This document shows, one piece after another, positions 42,413 to 52,600 of a stretch of 64,000 bases of DNA. Source of the DNA: Beroe ovata (Eukaryota > Ctenophora > Nuda > Beroida > Beroidae); the NCBI GenBank assembly GCA_946803715.1, contig CAMPET010000010.1, forward strand, positions 96,153 through 160,152, written 5' to 3'. Each line of letters begins with the position of its first letter. Position 1 is the stretch's first letter. The notes under the pieces were generated by a model, which did no database searches, was not told the origin of the DNA, and was given only the letters and a program-made list of their open reading frames with translations. Both the position numbers and the translations under genes were made by a program.

Positions 42413-45223
42413 TGGCTATAACTACTGCTGGTGGACCAGTGGTAGAGAGGAGTATTTATTTTTGGGATTAATTAACCGGTTTGCAATAGAGTGTTAAGAA
42501 TGTTGCGAAACGACAGCTGCAATTGTTACGACAAAATATTTCCAGACGTAAACTTGATTTTGCTGGGAACTGCTCTCCGGGAGTAGATCTGAACCATAAC
42601 TCAGGACTGTTTTTTATATGTTTGATGTTATAAGTCTGATGTATATTTTAGTTTTATTTGAACTCGGAACCCGTTTTATCAATATCAGCAAACAGTGAAC
42701 ACTGCTGAAATTTGTGATGATATGGTTGTCAATTCACATAGACGAATTTCATATCATTATCTGTGAACAATGCGTTTCATCAATTGTCTCGTTCATACAA
42801 TTCAAACTGTAACTAGCAATAAAGGGAACTCAGCAGGATTTTATCCTCGATTCGATCATATCCATGCGTACGTACATACGTACGCGCGCGCGTCTATGAG
42901 TCGTCTATCGTCGCGCCTTACATAAATTTCCGATCACGTCACAAGATGTTCCCGGCTCAAAATTGTCATGAAATTACAGGTTCGAACTTGATGCAGAGAG
43001 AGGGCACTGCGCACCCACACTACAGAATACAGATCTCCTATTCTCGAATATCAGTCATCATTCGGTGAAGTGCCGAGGTAAATGACACCACTTCATTTCA
43101 AATTCCATGTGAACAGTACTCTATGTCACCACCGCTGACAACCGTTTATAACATTCCATGACGTACACACCGCACTACGTCACTACGTATCACTGACACC
43201 ACTTCATAACATTCCATGACGTATACACCACACTACGTCACTGCTTACCGCTGACACCACTTCATAACATTCCATGACGTATACATCACTGTACGTCACT
43301 GCTTACCGCTGACACCACTACATAACATTCTATGACGTATACTCCACTGTACGTCACTACGTATCGCTGACACCACTTCATAACATTCCATGACGTATAC
43401 GCCATCCTACGTCACTGCTTACTGCTGACACCACCCCAAAACATTCCATGACGTAAACAATTCTCTACGTCACTACGAACCGCTGACATCACCCTATGAC
43501 ATTTCATGACGTATACACCACTCTACGTCACTGCTTACCGCTGACACCGATTCATAACATTCCACACCACTCTACGTCACTACGTACCGCTGACACCACT
43601 TTATAACATTCCATGACGTATACACGTGGCAAGGAAGTGAACATCATAAGAACATACACCCTCTTCCACCCAGAATAACCTCCTGAATATCGTCAATTAA
43701 GTAAACAAATTTTATTAATTTTACGGCTTTCACAATAAGTTACAATAAATAATAATCATCAAACTTCTAAATTCATATGTGATTTCGATATCTTATTTGT
43801 AATGTCAAGAGTATTATAGGTATTGTACGTTATCAAATTCCCTTTCACAATTAAAGTACTACGGTCGGAGTCAGGAAGGGTGGACCATTTGTAGCATGTC
43901 CAAGGGCCGACGGACATTACCTGTCTTTAACTTGGATAATGACCTTCCTTGNTGGCAGTGTGGCAGTGTGGCAATGCTCGAAAGGTCTACTGGTCACAAA
44001 ATGTTCCCGGCTCAAAATTGTCATGAGATTACAGGTTCGAACTTGATGCAGAGAGAGGGCACTGCTCACCCACACTACAGATCTCCTATTCTCGAATATC
44101 AGTCATCATTCTACGTCACTACGTACCACTGACACTACGTGCCACTGGTGTTAACCATATTCCATGACGTTAACACCACTCTACGTACCGCTGACGCCAC
44201 CTTAAAACATTCCATGACGTATACATCACTCTACGTCATTGCTTATCGCTGACACCACTACATAACATTCTATGACGTATACATCACTCTACGTCACTGC
44301 TCACCGCTGACACCACTACAAAACATTCCATGACGTATACATCACTCTACGTTACAGCTTACCGCTGACACCACCTTAAAACATTCCATGACGTAAACAC
44401 CACTCTATGTGACACCATTTCATAACTCAGACTCAGCAGGGTTTCACCAATGATATGATCTCGTATTCCAAGTTTCGGGCATTTTTGTGATCAGCGACGC
44501 CGATAGGGCACTAGAACGCCACCACAGCACTGTCACGGCGCCCTGGTGGCGTTTTCGTGACATAGTTGTTCTGAAGAATGCCCCATCCCAGGTATTCCCA
44601 GTCACAAGATATGGGGACATCTGACAAGGAAGTGAACATCATGAGAACACCCACTTCCACCCAGAATAACCTCCTGAATATCGTCAGTGGTCAGTAATGT
44701 GTGATTTGATGGAGGTGATATTCAGTGTTGTTTCATTATTAAGTGTGTGCAACAGACCACTGTACAAACCTCTACACTAAACATTCTCTTTTAACTAGTA
44801 GATGATTCACAGATCCCAATAGGGCTAAATAATGGGTACTGTAATTATAAACAATGTTTTTCCATTGTGTATAATTAATTCTCTATTATGACTAGAACAA
44901 TCGATAATTACTCTGCAAATAACATTTGTCTCCTCACCTCTGATCCTCATTGCCTCAATTCCCGAGTTCAGTGTGGCCACGCCAGGTAATAGGTCCAGTT
45001 GAAAGCTATTAGGTCAATTAGGACGAAACCCTTCCTCTCCCTTGTCACTTGCTGATACTAAGACTCACTTAAGATTCTTCCTTCTCTTGTGTCAATCAGA
45101 ATATCGATATACACTATTTGCTATGTTTACACTTGCAGCATGCCCATGCACCTCTTTATTATAGATATTGAATGGACATTAAATGTATCACATGTATCAA
45201 ATTGTGACAAGTGTGGAAGGCAG
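42413..45223. other. Intergenic region after NUP210
   Basis: Holds the NUP210 3' UTR, an alternating-purine patch at 42868-42892 (GCGTACGTACATACGTACGC), the 58-base minisatellite, and sequence duplicated across the N at 43952 (42945-43062 against 43990-44112). A short inverted repeat also lies near 44515-44560 (AACGCCACCA / TGGTGGCGTT). No gene is seen. Confidence 0.6.
43075..44410. repeat. ~58-bp minisatellite rich in TGACGTA / TACGTCA
   Basis: Units read roughly CATAACATTCCATGACGTAT, ACACCACTCTACGTCACTGC, TTACCGCTGACACCACTT. About nine units occupy 43080-43625 and about five occupy 44110-44410, split by unrelated sequence and the N at 43952. Most units carry both TGACGTA and TACGTCA, half-CRE-like and mutually complementary. 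Confidence 0.85.
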
Positions 45224-45230
45224 TATAAAG
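45224..45230 (+). promoter_or_regulatory. TATA box of the MINPP1-like gene
   Basis: TATAAAG, 75 bases upstream of the ATG at 45305, in otherwise AT-moderate intergenic sequence. It supports the chosen start and shows the intronless frame has its own core promoter. Confidence 0.5.
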
Positions 45231-45304
45231 ATCTTGAATCTTGCTCCAAGTAACCCCACGTACCCTATCCTATAATCCCAATCTGACAACCCAATTCACA
45301 CCAG

Positions 45305-46732
45305 ATGACAGTCAGACGAACCAAGAAATGGCGCATTATTCTCTCAATGACAATACTGCTTGGTCTCTATATGATGTTGACAAAAATGAGGCTCAACGAA
45401 TACGAAAATCATCCTCAGTGGTCCAATCAAGGAGTCCCTCTGCCCTCCCATCATTTCTCTGGTACACGCACCCCACGTGAACTGTTCAGTGGTGATATAT
45501 CAACGCATACGTTTATGTGCAAGCCTGAAGCAGTGTTCAGTATTCATCGACACGGAATCAGGAACCTTGCTGATAATTTTCACATCATTGATTTCATTAA
45601 CAGTGTTATAGAAAAAGTGAAGAATCATGTTCTTAACTCAAATATTGATGATATGGATTGGATTTCTAATTTTACTCTCAAAACACCACCAAATGGAGAC
45701 CTAAGAAAAGAGGGGTACTTTGAGATCATGGATCAGGGCAATAACTTCGGTAAAGCATTCCCGGAACTGTTAGGAGATCCAGCACAAGTGCAAATGTCAA
45801 CTTGCCCACATAACAGATGCATTTCATCTGGCCTGAGTTTTCTCCATGGAGTTTTCGGAAACTCTTACCAAGTTCCAAATGCAGATGCTATCCTTGGCTT
45901 TGAAGACCTAAACATCAACATTGGTAATGTTACTGAAATCTGTGGCAGCCTCGGAGCCGTGGAACCTATGTGCTCTGTTTATAGACCTCTACACTCACCA
46001 CTTCCAGATTCTAGCCATCTTAAAATGTTCAACTTTGATAGGAGAAGGTTACTAGAGTTTTACCACTATTGTACAGAGTGTGAATTAAATAAGAAGAACT
46101 ACTTGGTAACTGGGCGACATGATGTTCTAGACCAATTCACTAAGGATCCCAAGTTTGTTCACTTGTTGAGGACAGTCGGAGATAGACTTGGCTTACCACT
46201 GGTTTATGAAGATCTGATGGTGATGCACATCCTATGTTCTATGGAGGTGACTCTCCCACACATTGTTCCTGGTAGTCAATTCTGTACACTTTTCAGATCA
46301 GATGAACTTGATGATCTGGGATTTTTCATTGATTTGTTGTTGTATGCAAGCAAATCAACCCCTGCTAGGGTTAAGTCTGGTTGTGTCATAATGCAGGAAG
46401 CTCTGAGGACTCTGAGACAGAAAGAGGTTTCATTTTCTTTCACGCATTTTCAAACGATGTTGCCTTTCACTGAAAACATGGGTGTCATTGCAAGACCTCT
46501 CACAGCATGGAAAGATAGTCGGGAAATTGATGATTTCTATGGAGATTTGTTTGGGTATGGATCTTCATTCACTATGGTAGCACTGCAGGATGACTGCAGC
46601 ACTTCCAAAGGAACCACTGTTCAGACTTTCCTCAATGAAAGAGTTATTGAAATTCCGGGCTGTGGTAGCCCTTGCACTTTGCAGAGACTAGAACAGATGT
46701 TCCCAGAAAGTGAATGTCCTTATAGGGAGTAA
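45305..46732 (+). CDS. MINPP1-like histidine-phosphatase-fold protein, intronless, with altered catalytic motifs
   Basis: 475 residues, no introns. Residues ~11-26 (IILSMTILLGLYMMLT) form an uncleaved signal-anchor or signal peptide behind basic VRRTKKWR, so the body is lumenal or extracellular. The branch-2 histidine acid phosphatase fold is visible: SIHRHGIRNLADN at 80-92 (family RHGxRxP; the Pro is lost) and FTHFQTMLPFTENMG at 379-393, aligned with the HAE motif of multiple inositol polyphosphate phosphatase. The His is kept, but Ala-Glu is Phe-Gln, so the usual proton donor is missing. Further matches to MINPP1 are the RFxGKxxP-like DLFGYGSSFTMVAL and LNERVIEIPGC near the C-terminus. Paired cysteines (C166/C172, C213/C223, C256/C259, C453/C457) suggest an oxidising compartment. 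It may be a phosphatase with changed chemistry or a pseudo-enzyme. A TATAAAG lies 75 bases upstream. Lack of introns could reflect retroposition. Confidence 0.75.
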   Translation: MTVRRTKKWRIILSMTILLGLYMMLTKMRLNEYENHPQWSNQGVPLPSHHFSGTRTPRELFSGDISTHTFMCKPEAVFSIHRHGIRNLADNFHIIDFINSVIEKVKNHVLNSNIDDMDWISNFTLKTPPNGDLRKEGYFEIMDQGNNFGKAFPELLGDPAQVQMSTCPHNRCISSGLSFLHGVFGNSYQVPNADAILGFEDLNINIGNVTEICGSLGAVEPMCSVYRPLHSPLPDSSHLKMFNFDRRRLLEFYHYCTECELNKKNYLVTGRHDVLDQFTKDPKFVHLLRTVGDRLGLPLVYEDLMVMHILCSMEVTLPHIVPGSQFCTLFRSDELDDLGFFIDLLLYASKSTPARVKSGCVIMQEALRTLRQKEVSFSFTHFQTMLPFTENMGVIARPLTAWKDSREIDDFYGDLFGYGSSFTMVALQDDCSTSKGTTVQTFLNERVIEIPGCGSPCTLQRLEQMFPESECPYRE

Positions 46733-46993
46733 TGATATATTTTTTTCCACCCAGCCTGGCCGCGAAGCGGCCTAAAAAGGCATAAGGTGGTTAGGAATTT
46801 GGAGATTTTGGTGAAGATAGTGGAGTTGGTAGGATGGTCATATGCGGACTGCGGTGGTCCCTCCTTTATAAAACATGCGGGTTGGAGCTATTTACGAGTT
46901 AATTATAAATGGTTTTGTGCGCGCGCGACCATGCATATTACACTGAATGCTTGGCAGTAGTCAGCTTTTCTTGATAATTTAAATTAGGCGGAT

Positions 46994-47251
46994 TATAAAA
47001 GCACAAAATGCGCATTATCCATCTTTTCTGACATCGCGAGTTAAGTTTTGTTTCACGAATTTTCGAGAAAATTATTGTTTGAAGGTTTACAACTACAAGT
47101 TATGAAGTACTGTTTGTTATTACTTTTACTTTTCATCTTGGGTTCGTCCACCGACCTTGCGCCTGATAATCTCACTTTTACTAAATATAACAATTGTAAG
47201 GACGAACTCAAAGTTTTGTCCTTTACCTTATTTGAACGACTTGTTAACTAA
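46994..47251 (+). CDS. Possible small secreted peptide or first exon with signal peptide
   Basis: A TATAAAAG box at 46994-47001 is followed about 100 bases later by ATG 47102. It opens MKYCLLLLLLFILGSSTDLA, a textbook signal peptide (basic residue, Leu-rich core, small residues before the cleavage site). The uninterrupted frame gives 49 residues, stopping at 47251, with two cysteines in all and an NLT glycosylation sequon. A GTAAGG donor at about 47194 inside the frame suggests this could be exon 1 of a longer secreted protein, but I find no convincing next exon before the transketolase gene. Family unknown. Confidence 0.35.
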
Positions 47252-47811
47252 ATGACCAATTTTATGAAATGCGGGGCGTCGTAGATTGGCTGTTGAAATA
47301 AGGCAAAAAGATCGTGCAATTGGCAATGCAGCCCAATTACAAATTAGCCAGACCTTAGAATTTAAATTTTAACCTGATTGCTTTTACAGGCTGGGAGGAA
47401 ATATAACGCCCGCCTGTCGGGAATAACGGGCGTAATTCTTGTTATCAAAGATAACTGGATAATATAAACAGAGGGTCCTAATGAATCTGTGGGATCATTG
47501 TGCAGAAAAGTTGAGGACTCGTGGCCCAGATCAAGGAGAAGATCAGAAGTAAACTGGGAACACGCCACTCCATCACAAATGGGAATGTTTGCAGCCAATT
47601 CGTCGTCAAAATCCAGGGCCACAGCCCCATCCCTTACCTCAACGCCCAACCCACAGGGCCCTTCCCACACTGGAAGGATAAATAAACTTTTTTCCTGTGC
47701 AAAGCATGTATATCAACATTTGGCAATTGGGGTGTTTGAGTGATCGTGACCAGTTTGTGTTTTTGATTGTGAGCGCTGCATGTTTTTAGAGACTTCATCA
47801 GTAGCATTGTC

Positions 47812-49052
47812 TGGCGATGCTAGACCGCTGATGCAAGCCGCGAAGCAGCTTGCATCAGCAAGGAGAATAAGTCTGAGAATAAGTTTGCGCTGCACGCACT
47901 AAACGAAATTCTCAACAGGGTCTATCATCGATCGACAACAGTAGCAATGGGGCTTCTGAGCACCAGAACACATACCCTGAATTGACATTTGCATTTCTTT
48001 GTGCTTATTTTAAAGCTTCAATACTGAAATATGTCTCTGCCAATCTGCCATATACAAAATTGTTTTGATTGCATGTCGATGATATAGATAGACAGCCTCT
48101 GTCGTGCAATGCCAGACCGTTGATGCATACAATCTATATTATAATTTGGTTGTTTGTTTGTGTTTATTTATGTACGTCCGTCACGAAATGCACGTGCTGA
48201 GTTTGAAGTTAAAGTGCGCGTTGCCATGGATACGTGCTACTACTGTAATAATAGTGAACTGGGTGGCCGGTGCTCATTTTCGGTGATACTGCTTTGATTA
48301 CGTTTTAGTTTTTGTTGCAATGGGATAAATGCAAGTATGTTCTGATTCGAGCAGCGGTCAAATTTCTTTTGAGTTGACAGTTGTTGCTTCTGCTCTGCAG
48401 TTATTCTTTTCGACTCACGTAAAATACGATGTTATTTTCAAAGACAATACACTACGAAAATTGAAACGATTAACGAAAGTCAGACAACCGGGCAAGCACC
48501 ATTATCTGTGCTTCTTCGAAGAAATGGCCGAATTGTGACTAAGTGCTCCTTCATAAAATCATTTTTTAAATAGGTTAGTACGTTGGATTTGATCATAGGT
48601 CATGTTTTGCTGTCGTATCTAAAGTAACGTACTGTTGTCTAATTTCCAATGGGTAGTGTATCACGTCCACTTGCCGGGTTTTCTAGTATTACAATAAGTC
48701 ATAGAATAAGTTGCGCGCGACGAAATTCTCGAATCTCGACACTCGACAGGGCCTATCATATCATCGATCGACAAATAAACCTTGGTTTCGCATGCACCGC
48801 ATGCGCGCGCAGTGTGCAAATTGCTTCCATATATTCACATTTTCCTTGTAAATGTATCAATTATCAAATTAATCAATATTATCATAGTCATATTTATATT
48901 GTTACTTATGTTGTAAAAGTGGTTATTTGTCGGGCGATGCAATGCCAGACCGCTGATGCAAGCCGCGAAGCGGCTTGCGTCAGAGAATAAGTTAGCGCCG
49001 CGCGCGCGAAACGAAATTCTCGACAGGGTCTATCTATATCATCGATCGACAA
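47812..49052. mobile_element. Family of MITE-like elements with GATGCAAGCCGCGAAGC hairpin
   Basis: Two full copies (47812-47938 and 48930-49052) share CCAGACCGCTGATGCAAGCC, a perfect hairpin (GATGCAAGCCGC-GAA-GCGGCTTGC in copy 2), GAGAATAAGT, CGAAATTCTCGACAGGG and an ending ATCATCGATCGACAA. A third copy seems split: its left end at 48098-48135 and right end at 48698-48775, with ~560 bases between. A shorter related hairpin (GGCCGCGAAGCGGCC) lies at 46757-46771. Confidence 0.6.
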
Positions 49053-49685
49053 GTGGTTATGTGAAAAAGTGAAGCCTGTTATAGATTTTTGCTGGCTGAC
49101 CTCGCCTTCGATCAAAATGGAGGCGCTCAACTATGAACTATAAGTTATTCATCACACAAACATATTATGTCTTTGTCTCCTTACAATTAACTTAATATCT
49201 CGCTGTATAGTACTACATGGTTGAAAAAGGATAAGTTTGAAGTTATGATATGAATGTTTTTTAACTTCCTCTTCTTCTACACTTTGCCCAACCATGGAGT
49301 TACTCTCTAATCAGAGTTCTTGTTGCTGTCTGGCTGCAGGCGGCTATGTATTATGTTTATGTATCATGTTTATGTCTACATTGCTTTAGTGGAACAGGAA
49401 TAACTTTTCTTGAAGTATACATTTTTCTCTCATGTAGGTATCTCAGGATTTTACAATTGAACGACCTGGGTCTTTTATGAAAATTGGTTAAGGTCACAAA
49501 ACTAACTTTAAAAATTTATTTTCAATTCAATTTGACTCAATTCAAGTCAAAATTTAATTGCAAATTTACATCACACTTTGGGCTAAAGTAAATAATTGGA
49601 CTTAAGTTAGTTTCGGAAAGGAGCCCCTGACATCTATTTTGATTGATCAGACTGAAAGGTTAACCCACTTTTGCTTACTTGAAGG

Positions 49686-52600
49686 ATGCCTGAAAGCTAC
49701 CCAACAGTTCAATTCTTGGAGGATAAGGCTAATGAGATCAGAGTGCTTTCTATTGAGTGCACTAATGCAAGCAAATCTGGGTGAGTTGCTAACCAATCAA
49801 TATATTCATGAATTTACATTTTAATGAGAGATATGAATTGTATCAATGTTTGAGATGATTTAATGATGTCATGATAAGTGAATGAAACTAAAGAGACAAG
49901 ATGTAGAGAGATTGATCATAAATTGAGCCTTAAACACCCCACTAATCATCTGACAGTTTAGGAATTAAAACCTATTTAAGCTTAAACTCCATCTTCAGGA
50001 TCTCAGTGGTCTCCTGGAGTTAACTAGTATTTGATTCCTATCCTGAATTAAATATATTCTTCAGGCATCCCACATCATGTATGTCTGCAGCAGAAGTGTT
50101 GTCTGTTCTCTTCTTTCATGAGATGAGATACAGCAATGAGTTTCCCCGTGATCCATCCAGTGATAGATTCATTTTATCAAAGGTTAATAACTTGATGTTT
50201 CAGACAAAATAAACTGATGAGATTGAATACTCTGATAGTTGAACTGTTCTTTTTGATGCATTTTGACTCATAAAGTTTTGTTTGTTGAACTACGCAAGTG
50301 ACATTATAATCCACATTGAAAATTTTCAGGGCCATGCTGCTCCTGGCCTTTACTCTGCTTGGTGTGCCGCAAATCTGTTTCCAAAAGAAGAGCTCATGAA
50401 ACTGAGACAGTTTGGACATGACTTGGAGGGTCACCCTACCCCCAGACTCAACTTTATTGATGCTGCCACTGGCTCCTTGGGACAAGGCCTCAGTGTCGCA
50501 GCCGGCATGGCATACATTGGGAAATACATTGATAATGCAAGGTTATTGAATCCTTTCAGATCAGAGCTGAAAGTGATTGAGTTGACTCAAATATCCTACT
50601 GATTATGGAGATCAATTTCAATATGACATGATGAATTTTCCCGAAATATCAGACAATGCCGTTGAATTTGATGGAAATAACATGTCATTTTATACCTCAG
50701 TTACCGCACTTACTGTATGATGGGCGATGGCGAAAGTGCAGAAGGAAGCATCTGGGAAGCCTTGTCTTTTGCATCATACTACAAACTGGACAACCTTGTC
50801 GCAATATTCGACATTAACAGGCTAGGACAGAGTGAGGCTGCTGCACTTCAACATGATATTGATACCTACAGAAGAAGAGTTGAAGCATTTGGGTAATTTT
50901 TACTAGGTGTTGTCTTACTACTCGGTATCTTGATTTACTATTCAATCTGTCATCCCTTTGATAGGGCTCTTCCTGACTCACGTACACAAACAGGTTCTAC
51001 ACTATTGTGGTTGATGGACACAGTGTGCCTGACGTATTGGAAGCTTTTAAAACTGCAAAGAATGTGAAAGGCAAGCCCACTGCTCTCATTTGTAAAACAT
51101 ACAAGGGACATGGCGGTTCTGCTGTTGCGGACAAGCTTGATTTCCATGGTAAATATTAGAAATGAGCTGTTACCTACAACAGTTAGTTGATACCCATAGT
51201 TGTGTAGGAGGTTTATAATATACATTATACATGTACCTCATCCCTGTTATAATTCACACAAGTGTACATCAGGTAAAGCTCTCATCTCCTGCAATCCTTC
51301 CCCAAACGTGGCCCAAGGGGTCCTTGCCGAAGTGAAGGCTCGGATGCATGGCGCCAAATCTATTCCCAGACCAGCGATTGTGCACGATGCTCCTCAACTG
51401 AGCAAGAAGCCGGTGCACTTTACCTCGCCTCTCGAGTACAAGAAGGGTGAGTGGAGAACAAATTACTATGACAGCTGGGCGCCAGCCAGTCTAAGCTAGC
51501 ATGACAACTGCTTCTGACATGTCCTCTTCTGACATGTCCCCTAATGTCCCACTTATTCTAGGGTCAATGATTGCTACCCGTCTGGCATACGGTGAGGCTC
51601 TAGTAAAACTGGGCGAAGCTTCAGATAGGGTGGTGGTCCTGGATGCCGATACCAAAAACTCCACATTCTCTCTTAAATTCAAAAACAAGTGAGTGACTGG
51701 TATGTGTGCATCTGGACCGAAAACGGATGGACTGAAAATGATGCCCACTTCAGCATGTAATTGAAACGCGCATTTTAGATGGAAATTGAAATAGTGTACT
51801 TTCATTGTCATTGCGTTTTTTATCGGTCCAGTTTTCGGTCCAGGTGCACATATACGTGGAAGGTGGATGTTGTGATAAATTATTGTGACCGTATTAGGCG
51901 GTATATGTTGAGTAACAGTTGAGTTATGAAGATACAAGGTGAGGTGTGGTCCCAATGTCAAATACTGCTATCACCTGAGACGGTTGCAATGTCATGACAA
52001 CTGTGAAATCACCATAGTAGCAACATAGCAGCAGCATAGCAGCAGCATAGCAACAGTATCCATGGCAACCCCTCAGATTCCCGGAGCGGTTTATCGAATG
52101 TTTTATCGCCGAACAGAACATGGTCGGAGTTGGGGTTGGCTGTGGTGCACGTGCTCGAACCATACCATTCTGTTCCACGTTCGCCACTTTCTTCACCCGG
52201 GCCATGGACCAGATTAGAATGGCTGCTGTATCCCAGTCCAATCTTAACATGGCGGGATCTCACTGCGGCGTTAGTATCGGAGAGGATGGACCGAGTCAGA
52301 TGGCGCTGGAGGACATAGCGGCATTCCGGGCTATCCCGAACCTGGTCTACTTCTACCCATCTGATGCTGTCTCTACTTGTCGAGCAGTTGAACTGGCGGG
52401 TAATTACAACGACATGTGCTTCATCAGAACATCACGGCCCAACACTGAGGTTATCTACGATAATGACGAGAAGTTCGAGATTGGCAAAGCAAAGGTTTGT
52501 TGTGAAATATGATTGGGATATTGCAAATAATGCTGTAATTCATTCCACTTCCCAATCATCAGACCCTTCTATTTAACCACACCCCAATCTTCCCCTTGTT

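Larger units (their letters stand above)
46733..49685. other. Intergenic region between MINPP1-like gene and transketolase
   Basis: Contains the possible signal-peptide exon (47102), MITE-like hairpin repeats (46755-46775, 47815-47940, 48098-48135 with 48698-48775, 48930-49055) and AT-rich sequence before the transketolase ATG. Open frames on both strands at 47362-47743 lack similarity or splice support. Confidence 0.5.

Noticed and set aside
43075-44410. CRISPR-like array
   Set aside because: Units are contiguous diverged tandem copies without unique spacers, in an animal genome; a minisatellite.
47362-47743. Overlapping frames on both strands (102 and 84 codons)
   Set aside because: Plausible composition but no similarity or splice logic that I could establish. 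Left as non-coding.
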